Shown here piece after piece: positions 45,423 to 54,276 of a stretch of 64,000 nt of DNA; within the stretch, counting starts at the first letter, position 1, and each line of letters begins with the position of its first letter. Both the position numbers and the translations under genes were made by a program. Source of the DNA: Neptunicoccus sediminis (GTDB taxonomy: Bacteria; Pseudomonadota; Alphaproteobacteria; Rhodobacterales; Rhodobacteraceae); NCBI RefSeq assembly GCF_001719615.1, contig NZ_MDVX01000018.1, positions 23,097-87,096 on the forward strand, read 5' to 3'. Below the pieces are notes generated by a model. It saw only the letters and a list, made by a program, of their open reading frames with translations, had not been told where the DNA came from and ran no database searches.

Positions 45423-46742
45423 ATGGAATATTTTGGTAGATATCATAATAGACTTGGTTTGGTTCTTGTCGCAGCCGCGCTTGGCGTTGCGGCTTTGGCC
45501 CTAACCGTTTTCAGCAACTGGACTGCGCCAAGGGTGGAGCGGGATCTGGCTGCCGAACTTGCGGCTAGAATGCTGACCTTTGAACGGGAATTGGGGTATG
45601 GCGGACTCATCCATAACTTTAAAAATTACCTGTTGCGGCCTGAAGAAACGGCTTATCGCGATGCTGCACAACAGAACGTGGATCGTTTATTAACGGAACT
45701 AGATGGATTGTCCGAGTTGGTACAACACCTCGATATGGTGCGGGGATTTGAGGCAACCCGTAACGTGATTAACCAGTATTCCGTCGCAATCAAACGGGTT
45801 GAAACACTGCACAGTCAAGGCCTCATACCGGCGCAGATTGATGATCGGGTGCGCATAGACGACAGTTCCGCCTTTGAAAACATCCAGCAGGTCGCAACCG
45901 CCGCCCGTGCGGAATTGGCCACACGCGCAACGGAACAGGCGCGGCGGACCGCGACATTCATCAGGGCTATCGTGCTTCTTCTCGGGGCATTTCTGATCTC
46001 GGTGGGGGTTGTCTTCGTATTCCTGATTGCGGAACGGCGCAGGCGTGCGCGGGAACTGGCCGCCGCCCACATCTACGCAGAGGAGCTGGAGGATATGGCC
46101 AGAATTGCGACCCACGACATCCGTTCACCGCTCAAACAGATTGCATTTCTGGTGCAAGAGGTGATCACCGATTGTACCGAGAACAAGGGCCGGCTGGGAC
46201 TGGAAAGCCGCGATGATCTTGAGCTTATCCGACAAAGAACGCTGCGGGTTGATGCGATGGTGGAGGGGACCCTCGGGTTGATGCGGACCAGTGCACTGGC
46301 GGATCGGATTGAACTGGTGGATCTGCGGGTTTTGGTCCGTTCGATCATTGAGATGGACGCGCCGCCGCATCTGCCGGTGGTCATTGAAGGCGGCGACAGG
46401 ATACGCATTGATAAGGCCAAATTAACCATCGTTCTGCGCAATCTGATTTCGAACGCGGTGAAACATGGAACCTCGGCCGATCCGAACCTGCTTATCCGGC
46501 TGGTGCAAAAACAGCAGACGGTTGAAATCTCGGTCGAATATAACGGCCCCGGTATTGCAGAGGAACATCGGGAGCGGATTTTCACGCTGTTCGCGACACT
46601 GGACGGGACGGGGCAGGAGGGCAAGATCGCGGGAATCGGTCTGCCGATGGTGCGTAAGATTGTCCGGAATCTGGGCGGCGAAATCGCCGTGGCGGGGTCT
46701 TCTTTGGGCGGGGCGGCCTTTTGTGTCACCCTGCCGCGTTAA
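45423..46742 (+). CDS. Membrane sensor histidine kinase
   Basis: 439 residues from ATG 45423 (MEYFGRYHNRLGLVLVAAAL). Membrane helix 1 is LVLVAAALGVAALALTVFS, followed by a ~140-residue periplasmic domain and helix 2 FIRAIVLLLGAFLISVGVVFVFLIA. The phosphoacceptor box is MARIATHDIRSPLKQIAFL, the N box RNLISNAVKHG, the ATP-lid NGPGIAEEHRERIF and the last box IAGIGLPMVRKIVRNLGGEI. No HAMP or receiver domain is present and no response regulator is adjacent, so it is an orphan. Its signal is unknown. A GTG start at 45399 is possible. Confidence 0.88.
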   Translation: MEYFGRYHNRLGLVLVAAALGVAALALTVFSNWTAPRVERDLAAELAARMLTFERELGYGGLIHNFKNYLLRPEETAYRDAAQQNVDRLLTELDGLSELVQHLDMVRGFEATRNVINQYSVAIKRVETLHSQGLIPAQIDDRVRIDDSSAFENIQQVATAARAELATRATEQARRTATFIRAIVLLLGAFLISVGVVFVFLIAERRRRARELAAAHIYAEELEDMARIATHDIRSPLKQIAFLVQEVITDCTENKGRLGLESRDDLELIRQRTLRVDAMVEGTLGLMRTSALADRIELVDLRVLVRSIIEMDAPPHLPVVIEGGDRIRIDKAKLTIVLRNLISNAVKHGTSADPNLLIRLVQKQQTVEISVEYNGPGIAEEHRERIFTLFATLDGTGQEGKIAGIGLPMVRKIVRNLGGEIAVAGSSLGGAAFCVTLPR

Positions 46743-46882
46743 TTATACGTGCAAACCCTGCCGCCCACGCTATTATACGGATGAATAGTGTTGTAAAATG
46801 CCACGGAAACCTGTGCATTTTACCTTTTGTCAGTGCACATAATGCGCTAGATCATCCCGAAACGGGAGAGTTGAGGATACCC

Positions 46883-47194
46883 ATGCTGGCACGAATTTAT
46901 CAACCTGCACGCAATGCCATGACATCTGGTCAGGCAAAAACGAAAAACTGGGTTCTGGAATTCAGCCCGCAAGAGCCGCGCCAGATCGACCCGTTGATGG
47001 GCTGGACCAGTTCGAGCGATATGAACAGCCAGATCCGGTTGATGTTTGACAGCAAGGATGCCGCGGTTGATTACGCCTCTACCAACGGCATTCCCTTCAC
47101 CATCGTTGACCCTAAAAACCGCAAGCAAAACGTGCGCAGCGGCGGTTACGGTGACAACTTTGCCACAAACAGACGGGTTGTCTGGACCCATTGA
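46883..47194 (+). CDS. NDUFS4-like NADH dehydrogenase (complex I) accessory subunit
   Basis: 103 residues from MLARIYQPARNAMTSGQAKT, with GGAGAG upstream. The family core is WVLEFSPQEPRQIDPLMGWTSSSDM, then IRLMFDSKDAAVDYASTNGIPFTI. This is the ETC complex I 18-kDa (NDUFS4/AQDQ) family found in mitochondria and alphaproteobacteria, located on the peripheral arm of complex I. The gene stands apart from any nuo cluster, as is usual. A longer frame from 46721 is not used. Confidence 0.92.
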   Translation: MLARIYQPARNAMTSGQAKTKNWVLEFSPQEPRQIDPLMGWTSSSDMNSQIRLMFDSKDAAVDYASTNGIPFTIVDPKNRKQNVRSGGYGDNFATNRRVVWTH

Positions 47195-47237
47195 GGGGCT
47201 TGCAAACCACAGGTTTTTTGGTCAGAACGCGTTTAAC

Positions 47238-47314
47238 GGTCCCATAGCTCAACTGGATAGAGCATCTGCCTTCTAAGCAGAGGGTTTCAGGTTCGAGTCC
47301 TGATGGGATCGCCA
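47238..47314 (+). tRNA. tRNA-Arg (anticodon TCT)
   Basis: The acceptor stem GGTCCCA pairs with TGGGATC (47304-47310), followed by discriminator G and an encoded CCA. The anticodon arm is TCTGC-CTTCTAA-GCAGA, giving anticodon TCT; the T arm is TCAGG-TTCGAGT-CCTGA; the D arm contains AGCTCAACTGGATAGAGC. Confidence 0.97.
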
Positions 47315-47638
47315 CTTTCACAGGGCAACCGGTCTCGTACCCTGTGCTATCTATCTGTTTTTGCTATCGTTAACGCTGCTTCTGCAAGCGACCTACTCGT
47401 TTTGCGCAACGCGGCCCTTTTTCCATGCCCCTTTGCCGGACCTGTTTCGCTGGGCGGATGCGTCTTGATCCGACCATCTGCGTGAGTCCCCTTCTTGCGC
47501 AATATCCCCAGGGTTGCAGCGCTAAAACACCCTTTTTTCTGCCAGCTGTATGATTTGTTAACGAATTATTAACTTTTGCCGCTAATTGGCCACTTTTCAA
47601 ATCTAGCTTAGTTTATAGCAAAGGATGGAGGACCTTTG
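47315..47638. other. Gene-free stretch after tRNA-Arg
   Basis: Apart from the terminator-like hairpin just after the tRNA, I see nothing here that I can support. The last 60 bp hold the likely promoter of the small gene at 47639 (AT-rich, TTAACGAATTATTAAC). Confidence 0.5.
47319..47361 (+). terminator. Hairpin after tRNA-Arg
   Basis: CACAGGG (47319-47325) pairs with CCCTGTG (47340-47346) and is followed at a short distance by TGTTTTTG. Confidence 0.6.
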
Positions 47639-47908
47639 GTGGAGACAAAAGCGGAACGGATCGACATGACACTATTCAAAGAAATTTTCGATGCGGCTTT
47701 TCAGAAGGCGGGGGTGGCCCCGACTTCGGAGGACTGGACGACCTGTGTATCGATCGTGGAAATCCGGCGCACAAGCCTGGCGCTTGCGGAACAATACCGC
47801 CAGCAGGGGGATCGGTTGAAGGTTAGGAAACTCGAAGAAAAGGCGCAGGAGTGCGAGCAGGTCTTTGCAGATCTGGCGGCCTATCTGGCAGAGGAACGGG
47901 CAGCCTAG
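47639..47908 (+). CDS. Small conserved-looking hypothetical protein
   Basis: 89 residues from GTG 47639, with GGATGGAGG 7 nt upstream; a TTG at 47636 is the alternative. The sequence (MTLFKEIFDAAFQKAGVAPT, then RRTSLALAEQYRQQGDRLKVRKLEEKAQECEQ) is helical, charged and without a signal or membrane segment. Codon use is like its neighbours. I do not recognise the family. The strong ribosome site and clean codon pattern argue that it is a real gene. Confidence 0.65.
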   Translation: METKAERIDMTLFKEIFDAAFQKAGVAPTSEDWTTCVSIVEIRRTSLALAEQYRQQGDRLKVRKLEEKAQECEQVFADLAAYLAEERAA

Positions 47909-47935
47909 GGCGCGGCCCGCTCCGGTCTTTCACGT

Positions 47936-48703
47936 TTAACGGGGCGCCATGCGGATCGCGCCATCCAGACGGATCACTTCACCGTTCAGCATCGGGTTGT
48001 CGATGATATGCGCCACGAGCGCTGCAAATTCCTTCGGGTCGCCAAGGCGGGACGGGAAGGGCACCTGTGCGCCGAGACTGTCCTGAACCTCTTGTGGCAG
48101 ACCTTCCAGCAGCGGTGTCTTGAACAGACCGGGCGCGATTGTGGCAACGCGCACACCCTTATCCGCCAGATCGCGGGCCATGGGCAGGGTCATCCCGACG
48201 ACCCCGCCCTTTGACGCGGCGTAGGCCACTTGCCCGACCTGACCTTCATAAGCCGCGACAGACGCGGTGTTGATGATCACGCCACGCTCTCCATCGGGTG
48301 CGGCGGGATCGGATTGCACCATGCCAGCCGCAGCATGGGATGCGCAGTAAAACGAGCCCAGCAGGTTCACGCCGATCACTTTGGCGAAGAGTGCCGGATC
48401 ATGGGGTGCGCCCTTGGACACAGTTTTCGCCGCCGGACCAATTCCGGCACAATTCACCAGAATGCTTTCCTGACCCTGCGCCCCGCGTGCCGCGTCAAAC
48501 CCGTCGGCAACGCTTTCGGCGTCGGACACATCGACCTGTTGCCAGGATGCGCCGATTTTGGCAGCGGTGGTGGCGGCGGCATCCGGATTCATGTCAAACA
48601 GGCAGACTTTGGCCCCGAGGTTTGCCAGATGGGTCGCAACCGCCGCACCAAGACCCGAAGCACCGCCGGTGACGATGGCTGATTTATTCGAAAGGCTGGT
48701 CAT
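47936..48703 (-). CDS. SDR-family oxidoreductase (HSD10-like)
   Basis: 255 residues. The NAD-binding motif is TGGASGLGAAV near residue 12, NCAGIGPAAKT near 85, the catalytic Ser in IINTASVAAYEG and Tyr-Lys in YAASKGG near 160. The end PSRLGDPKEFAALVAHII followed by MLNGEVIRLDGAIRM matches type II 3-hydroxyacyl-CoA dehydrogenases (HSD10/FadB2x). The likely reaction is NAD-dependent oxidation of a 3-hydroxyacyl-CoA. It is divergent from the enol-lactonase-like gene. Confidence 0.87.
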   Translation of the reverse strand: MTSLSNKSAIVTGGASGLGAAVATHLANLGAKVCLFDMNPDAAATTAAKIGASWQQVDVSDAESVADGFDAARGAQGQESILVNCAGIGPAAKTVSKGAPHDPALFAKVIGVNLLGSFYCASHAAAGMVQSDPAAPDGERGVIINTASVAAYEGQVGQVAYAASKGGVVGMTLPMARDLADKGVRVATIAPGLFKTPLLEGLPQEVQDSLGAQVPFPSRLGDPKEFAALVAHIIDNPMLNGEVIRLDGAIRMAPR

Positions 48704-48789
48704 TCTCGCATATCCTTGAATGTTGTTTTCTCGGGGTCTTTATGAAAGATGTGAACATCAAAGTACAACAGGCAAGAGGACGCGGTGTC

Positions 48790-49578
48790 ATGGTTTCAAG
48801 GATCGTAGAGGTTAACAACGCAGCGTTACACTGCCAGATCGAAGGCCCCTCGGACGCCCCTGTGGTGGTGTTTTCCAATTCGCTGGGCACTGATTTCCGG
48901 ATCTGGGACGCGGTGGTGGCGGATCTCGCGCAGGACTATCGGGTGCTGCGCTATGACAAACGCGGGCACGGCCTGTCCGATGATCCCGAGGACGGCTGGA
49001 GCATGGGCGAGTTGGTCGGGGATCTGGCTGCGCTGATGGATCATTTCGGGGTTTCGGGGGCCACTGTCGTAGGGCTTTCGGTCGGCGGGCTGATTGCGCA
49101 GGGGCTTGCAGCGGAGCGTCCCGATCTGGTCCGCGTCATGGTGCTGGCAGACACAGCCGCGCGGATCGGCAATGACGATATGTGGAATGAACGGATCGCC
49201 AAAGTGCAGGCAGAGGGACTGGGTCCGATGGCCGATGGCATTCTGGAACGCTGGTTCGCGCCGGAGTTCCACAACCATTCCGACTTTCCCATGTGGCGCA
49301 ACATGCTGGTGCGCACGACTGCCCAAGGCTACGCCCGTGTGTGCGCCGCCATTCGCGACACGGACCTGCTGGAAAGCACGGCGCGGCTCAGCCTGCCGGT
49401 GCTGGCTGTGGTCGGGGATAAGGACGGGTCCACACCGCCCGATATGGTGCGCGAAACCGCTGAACTGGTCAGCGGTTCCAGCTTTCAGATCATTCGCGGC
49501 GCGGGCCATCTGCCCTGTGTCGAAAAGCCTGAAGTCTTCACCTCCCTGTTGCGGGACTTTTTGAAAGCCCATTCCTGA
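48790..49578 (+). CDS. pcaD: 3-oxoadipate enol-lactonase-like alpha/beta hydrolase
   Basis: 262 residues from MVSRIVEVNNAALHCQIEG. The oxyanion and nucleophile region has FSNSLGTDFRIWDAV and the serine elbow GLSVGGLIAQGLA; the aspartate lies in AVVGDKDGSTPPDMV and the histidine in IIRGAGHLPCVEKPEVF. SLGTDxRxW is the typical PcaD stretch; the enzyme hydrolyses the enol-lactone of the protocatechuate branch. No other pca gene is nearby, so this is either a dispersed pcaD or a related esterase. A longer frame begins at 48742. Confidence 0.8.
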   Translation: MVSRIVEVNNAALHCQIEGPSDAPVVVFSNSLGTDFRIWDAVVADLAQDYRVLRYDKRGHGLSDDPEDGWSMGELVGDLAALMDHFGVSGATVVGLSVGGLIAQGLAAERPDLVRVMVLADTAARIGNDDMWNERIAKVQAEGLGPMADGILERWFAPEFHNHSDFPMWRNMLVRTTAQGYARVCAAIRDTDLLESTARLSLPVLAVVGDKDGSTPPDMVRETAELVSGSSFQIIRGAGHLPCVEKPEVFTSLLRDFLKAHS

Positions 49579-49683
49579 GTCCCGCCTGATCCGGCCATAT
49601 CCGTAGCGGTATTTCGGCAGGTCGCCCTTGCGCCTCTTGTGTATCTGGGGTTGGGTGTGGCGACTCTTGTACAGGTGATTTCA

Positions 49684-50601
49684 ATGGCTTCTGATGTGCC
49701 GGACATGGATTATGGCCGCCCTTGGGTGGGGATCGGCTGGATGCTATTGACGGGTGTGCTGTTTGTCGGCGTCACCGGCATCGTGCGCTATGTGGGGGCC
49801 AGTGTGCCTGCGGCGGAAGCGGCCTTCATCCGGTATCTGTTCGGGGTGCTGTTCATCCTGCCTTTCATGGGCACCAAATGGCTGCACCAGTTGGACCGAC
49901 GGCTGGTGGGCACCTTTGCGTTACGCGGGTTTTGCCATGCCATTGGCGTGATCCTGTGGTTTTACGCAATGGCGCGTATTCCCATCGCTGAGGTGACGGC
50001 GATCGGGTATCTCGCACCGATTTACATCGCAATTGGCGCGGCTGTGTTTCTGGGTGAGACACTGGCCCTGCGCCGTATTGCGGCGATTGTGATCGCATTC
50101 ATCGGCGCAATGATCATCCTGCGCCCCGGTATCCAAGAGATTAACGCAGGCCAGATGGCACAGGTGCTCTCCGCGCCGATGTTTGCGGTTTCCTATCTGG
50201 TGGCCAAACGCCTGACTACTCAGGCCGGCCCGTCGCTGGTGGTCGGAATGCTGAGCGTTTTTGTGACCATCGGCATCGCCCCCTTCGCAATCGCCGTCTG
50301 GAAAACGCCGAGCATGTCTGAATTGTTCTGGCTGGCCCTTGTCGGGGCCTTGGCAACCACGGCCCATTTCACCATGACCAAAGCCCTCAAAGCTGCACCA
50401 CTGGCCGTTACCCAACCCGTCACATTCCTGCAATTGATCTGGGCCACCATACTGGGGCTGGTGGTCTTTGGAGAGGCCGTGGATGTGTTTGTCCTGCTCG
50501 GCGGCGGCGTGATCATCTGTTCGGTCAGCTTCATATCCTACCGCGAATGGGTGCTGTCCCGCCGCGCTAAAACACCCCCTGCCGCGGCGGTGAAGGCTTG
50601 A
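49684..50601 (+). CDS. DMT/EamA-family transporter
   Basis: 305 residues with ten membrane helices in two EamA repeats (VGASVPAAEAAFIRYLFGVLF in the first; TTAHFTMTKALKAAPLAVTQPVTFLQLIW in the second). This is a drug/metabolite exporter of unknown substrate. The start is uncertain: the frame is open from 49639, and MASDVPDMDYGRPWVG at 49684 places the first helix normally. A DUF4157-like or S-adenosylmethionine uptake role cannot be told from sequence. Confidence 0.85.
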   Translation: MASDVPDMDYGRPWVGIGWMLLTGVLFVGVTGIVRYVGASVPAAEAAFIRYLFGVLFILPFMGTKWLHQLDRRLVGTFALRGFCHAIGVILWFYAMARIPIAEVTAIGYLAPIYIAIGAAVFLGETLALRRIAAIVIAFIGAMIILRPGIQEINAGQMAQVLSAPMFAVSYLVAKRLTTQAGPSLVVGMLSVFVTIGIAPFAIAVWKTPSMSELFWLALVGALATTAHFTMTKALKAAPLAVTQPVTFLQLIWATILGLVVFGEAVDVFVLLGGGVIICSVSFISYREWVLSRRAKTPPAAAVKA

Positions 50602-50792
50602 AGTTATGCCAAATCTCCTTATGGGTATTGAGCACAACTAATGCGGTTCGTGACGAAACAAGACATCTAAAGCTTTTCCGAAATGTCGTAGCTGCCAAAA
50701 GCTAATAAATGATGAATAACATGCCACGGCGCACGGCTGCGTTGCGGTTTGCCTGTATTCCCTCGGATCGCACCTGAAAAAAGCACCCGCAG

Positions 50793-51338
50793 TTACGCGG
50801 CGCCCTTCCATTCTATTGGGGTCACATAGACAATGCCCTCATCCGCGCTGACCATCACTTGGCCATCTTGAATGTTAACCTGAATTTTCATTGCGCGGCT
50901 TGCGAGCTTGGCTAATGCAGCCGTGTCCGCTTCGGGAAAACACACAACCTGAAGATTATCGAAACGGGTGGTGCTGTTTTTGACTTTGTCCCACCACATC
51001 TCGGCCGTTCGACCGCCGTAGGGGTAGATCACCACCTTGCCGGCCTTGCTGCAGGATTGCCGCATCACTTTCTCGCTCGGAAGCCCCAAAGCCACCCAGA
51101 CATCAAGCTCACCGCTTAGGCTTTTCTGCCAGATATCCGGCTCATCATCCGTGGATAGACCCTTGGTCATTTCCAGATGTTCATGGGCGTTCAGCGCAAA
51201 GGCAACAAGCCGCACCATTAGCCGTTCATCTGTTTCTGACGGATGTTTCGCCACCGTGAGCTTGTGGGTTTCATAGTAATGCCGGTCCATATCCGAAACC
51301 GAGAGCTCGACTTTATAAATGGTGGCCTTTTGCGCCAT
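50793..51338 (-). CDS. YaeQ family protein
   Basis: 181 residues from MAQKATIYKVELSVSDMDRH, the exact start of YaeQ. Family motifs include YYETHKLTVAKHPSETDERLMVRLVAFAL, DEPDIWQKSLSGELDVWVALG and the C-terminal TPIEWKGA. YaeQ has a PD-(D/E)XK nuclease-like fold (the E, D and K are in DEPDIW and WVALGLPSEKVMR), with no defined activity; in E. coli it was linked to suppression of an RfaH defect. The longer frame to 51404 is not needed. Confidence 0.92.
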   Translation of the reverse strand: MAQKATIYKVELSVSDMDRHYYETHKLTVAKHPSETDERLMVRLVAFALNAHEHLEMTKGLSTDDEPDIWQKSLSGELDVWVALGLPSEKVMRQSCSKAGKVVIYPYGGRTAEMWWDKVKNSTTRFDNLQVVCFPEADTAALAKLASRAMKIQVNIQDGQVMVSADEGIVYVTPIEWKGAA

Positions 51339-51410
51339 GATCTGTCCCAAACCTGTGATGATTGGGATGCCTACTCTGTCTGATGAACTTTGGAAAGCCA
51401 CCAAAGCGCA

Positions 51411-51563
51411 TTAACGGGCAAGCCGCGAAAGCAGGGCGGTAATGGGATTTCGCAGCAGCGTGCCAAAAGCTCTGCATTGCGCGGCATCCCCATGCCGGGC
51501 AAGGATCACCATGGACGTGCCGCGATCCTCGCTGACGAAACGGTAGTTGACCCTCGCCTGCAT
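51411..51563 (-). pseudogene. Short 50-codon frame, possible gene remnant
   Basis: The minus-strand ATG 51563 to TAA 51411 encodes MQARVNYRFVSEDRGTSMVI followed by LARHGDAAQCRAFGTLLRNPITALLSRLAR. It reads like the end of a larger globular domain (for example the last strand and helix of a lipid-binding barrel), without its front part. There is no good ribosome site. It may be a decayed gene or chance. Confidence 0.3.
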
Positions 51564-51663
51564 GTCAGCGGACAACTTCTTGGAAGTTCAGGTAGCGATC
51601 AGCCGTTGATGTTATTCCTTTTGGCGCGAACGTCCGTGTGACTGCGGCGGTAGATTTGCAGTC

Positions 51664-52614
51664 CTACACGTTCAACGTGATCACTTTCTTAAGAATTTTC
51701 CCGTCCTTTCGTTCAAGAGCGACCATCGAACCAAATTCGATGTTTAGCCATTCGTCGCCGTCCTCGGTCAGCGGCTCGGACGCGAAAATAGCGGAGGTTG
51801 CCTCGCCCTGTGGACAGGGATCGACCTTGTAGGATTTCGCATGATCCTGAAAGTTCTGTCCCATAAGCAGATACATCGGCTCTAAAAGCATGGAGAGCGC
51901 TATATCGTCCTGTCCCGGTTCAGACGGCCGCAGTTGTTTCCAATCGCCCTTAGGGTCGGTCTCTCCGTCGTGCCCGCATCCGTAATTGACCCCGATGATA
52001 CGGTTAGTCGAAACCAATGCGATCTTCAGTTTGGTCAGCGCAGGTAAATCGAGCTTTTGCATCGCCTGAACAATGACTTCGAGCAACCGCTCGAAACCTT
52101 TTTGAACGTCTTCGTCACTGTCGCCCTTAAGCAGTGATAGAAGCAGGACATAAAGGAATTCCGTGTCCGTGGTGCCTTTCATCTGCTTGAGATAGCGATC
52201 TTCACAATGCGCCAGCAGTTCCCTTTGGAGTAATCTCCAATTCGGTAAGGCGCCGTTTTGGGCAATGATCCACGGCGTTTCCTTAAACGCAAACGGGTGA
52301 CAATTTTCATCGGCCTGAACAACACTGGCATTATAGTCCGATGCTCTCACATGGGCGAGCAGGGTACTTCCCTGAAGGCTCGGGATAAGGCCTTTGGTGT
52401 TGTCGTCATAAAATGCTGCCTTGGGTCTGTGGTACAGCAAGGGTTCTTCCGGCTTGAGAAGATGTTCGCTCCACGCGCCAAATCCCCAGCCCGCCAGTTG
52501 CAGGTCTGGATGAAGCTCGGGATCCAAGCTTTGATTGATCAAGCTGTTTTCTGGATCAAGGAGCAGGCTCTCAAGGGGAATTTCAGGCCCGATATAGGCA
52601 AAGACGCGGCACAT
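51664..52614 (-). CDS. Class II glutamine amidotransferase (YafJ-like)
   Basis: 316 residues. The catalytic cysteine is Cys2 (MCRVFAYIGPEIPLESLL), exposed after Met removal. Then come LLAHVRASDYNASVVQADENCHPF, the glutamine-site IIAQNGALPNW, and GTTDTEFLYVLLLSLL. The N-terminal nucleophile amidohydrolase fold matches YafJ/GATase_4, a stand-alone glutaminase domain of unknown partner. The last part EATSAIFASEPLTEDGDEWLNIEFGSM is the family end. The gene is separate from its neighbours. Confidence 0.88.
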   Translation of the reverse strand: MCRVFAYIGPEIPLESLLLDPENSLINQSLDPELHPDLQLAGWGFGAWSEHLLKPEEPLLYHRPKAAFYDDNTKGLIPSLQGSTLLAHVRASDYNASVVQADENCHPFAFKETPWIIAQNGALPNWRLLQRELLAHCEDRYLKQMKGTTDTEFLYVLLLSLLKGDSDEDVQKGFERLLEVIVQAMQKLDLPALTKLKIALVSTNRIIGVNYGCGHDGETDPKGDWKQLRPSEPGQDDIALSMLLEPMYLLMGQNFQDHAKSYKVDPCPQGEATSAIFASEPLTEDGDEWLNIEFGSMVALERKDGKILKKVITLNV

Positions 52615-52842
52615 AGCTTTCCTAACGTGTTAAATGATCGCAAACCTCTCCGGCCTGCCACGCACTGGTCCGGCCCCGTGCAAAAGTCGCTGCAGTGCTA
52701 CAGCAAACCTTGCCGGTTTACGCAGCGTTGGGCAAGGTGGGTGCGCGTCGGATCAGGCTTTGCTCCTAACTCTGCCAGAGCAAACGCGGCGACGACTGGA
52801 ACGCCGTGTTAGTCACGGGTAGATGGCTTGCGCACATCTGCT

Positions 52843-53601
52843 CTAAGACCCTGTCTTTGCAACCCGTCGCAAGAAGGTTTTTGTGCGTGCATCCTGGGGG
52901 TTTTCAAGCAAACTCTCTGGCCTTCCCTGTTCAACAATCTGCCCGTCTGACATGAAGATAATCCGATCTGCAATTTCTCGGGCAAATTGCATTTCATGCG
53001 TAACGATCAGCATCGTCTGACGCTTTTCAGCGACGCGCCGCATCAGGTCCAGCACCTCACCGACCCATTCGGGATCAAGTGCTGAGGTCGGCTCATCAAA
53101 AAGCATCAGATCCGCATCCAGAGCCATTGCGCGCCCTATGCCGACGCGCTGTTGTTGCCCGCCAGAGAGCGCGGCAGGATAGGACGCAGCTTTGCCGATG
53201 AGACCTGTTTCACGCAATGTCTCATCCGCGCGGGCAATGGCTTTTGCTTTGGATAGGCCTTTCACGGTGATGAGCGCTTGGGTGATATTTTCACGCGCTG
53301 TCTTATTGGCAAAGAGGGCATAGTTCTGGAACACAAAAGAGGTTCTGCGCCGCAGTGCCAAAATGTCAGACCGCGATGCGCGGGCGGCATCTACGGTCAG
53401 ATCTCCAACCCTGATCGTCCCGCTGTCCGGTCGGTCAAGATAGTTCAGGCTCCTTAGCAACGTGGACTTACCTGTACCGGAAGGCCCGACGATAACCACC
53501 CGTTCCCCCTGTGCAATGTCCAGTGAGATATTCTGCAGAACAGGGGTATCCCCGAAAGATTTGCTCAGCCCTTTGATTGATATAGCAGCATTGGATGTCA
53601 T
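52843..53601 (-). CDS. tcyN: L-cystine ABC transporter ATPase
   Basis: 252 residues. Walker A is GPSGTGKSTLLRSLNYL near residue 37, the signature LSGGQQQRVGIGRAMALDADLML near 150, Walker B FDEPTSALDPEWVGEVLDLMR near 175 and the H-loop VTHEMQFAREIADR. It is a polar amino-acid-uptake type ATPase. It overlaps the permease gene by 4 nt, so binding protein, permease and ATPase form one operon. The cystine assignment rests on the binding protein. Confidence 0.9.
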   Translation of the reverse strand: MTSNAAISIKGLSKSFGDTPVLQNISLDIAQGERVVIVGPSGTGKSTLLRSLNYLDRPDSGTIRVGDLTVDAARASRSDILALRRRTSFVFQNYALFANKTARENITQALITVKGLSKAKAIARADETLRETGLIGKAASYPAALSGGQQQRVGIGRAMALDADLMLFDEPTSALDPEWVGEVLDLMRRVAEKRQTMLIVTHEMQFAREIADRIIFMSDGQIVEQGRPESLLENPQDARTKTFLRRVAKTGS

Positions 53602-54272
53602 CTTGCATAGGCCTTGTTCAAGTAGGTTTCCAGGTGGCGTTGCGCGAAGGACAGCAGCTCAACCATGACCCAATAGATCGCAGCCACAACAAGAAAGGCC
53701 TCAAAGTAGAGAAAGCTGCCTGCCGCCTCTTTTTGTGTCGCGCCCATAAGTTCAGTGACCCCCAAGGTGAAAGCGAGCGATGTGCCTTTGATCATATCTA
53801 TAAAATAGTTCACCAAGGTTGGCGCCGCCACTCGGGCCGCTTGCGGTAGGATAATTTGGCCCATCATTTGCGTTTGCGTCATGCCGACAGCTTGCGACGC
53901 TTCCCATTGGCTGCGGTCAACACCAAGGATCGCCGCGCGGATACTCTCGGCCATATAGGCAGAAAAATGCAGGGTCAGGCCCATAATCGTCGCTGTCACG
54001 CCACTGATTGTGGTCAGAAACGCCAGAACCTGCGGCAAGCCGTAGTAAAACAGGAACAACTGCACCAAAAGCGGGGTGCCGCGAAAGAAGCTGATGAAAA
54101 GGCGCACAAAACCGTCAAGGACCGGCACGCGGAAAACCCGCTCAACCGCCAGAAGCGAGGCCAGTATGAGTGCGAACACCATACCGACCAGCGCCATAAA
54201 TAGCGTCAGGGGAACATACCCCAGAAGGATCGGGAGCAAGTCTCCCATGTACTCAAAGTCCAGCGCACGCAT
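53598..54272 (-). CDS. tcyL: L-cystine ABC transporter permease
   Basis: 224 residues with five membrane helices (PLTLFMALVGMVFALILASLLAV at the start). The amino-acid permease motif is FRGTPLLVQLFLFYYGLP near residue 65, and the EAA loop is EASQAVGMTQTQMMGQIILPQAARVAAPTLVN near 135. This is the HisM/GlnP-type permease domain; a homodimer is expected since only one permease gene is present. It starts 4 nt after the binding-protein gene. Confidence 0.9.
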   Translation of the reverse strand: MRALDFEYMGDLLPILLGYVPLTLFMALVGMVFALILASLLAVERVFRVPVLDGFVRLFISFFRGTPLLVQLFLFYYGLPQVLAFLTTISGVTATIMGLTLHFSAYMAESIRAAILGVDRSQWEASQAVGMTQTQMMGQIILPQAARVAAPTLVNYFIDMIKGTSLAFTLGVTELMGATQKEAAGSFLYFEAFLVVAAIYWVMVELLSFAQRHLETYLNKAYAR

Positions 54273-54276
54273 TGAC

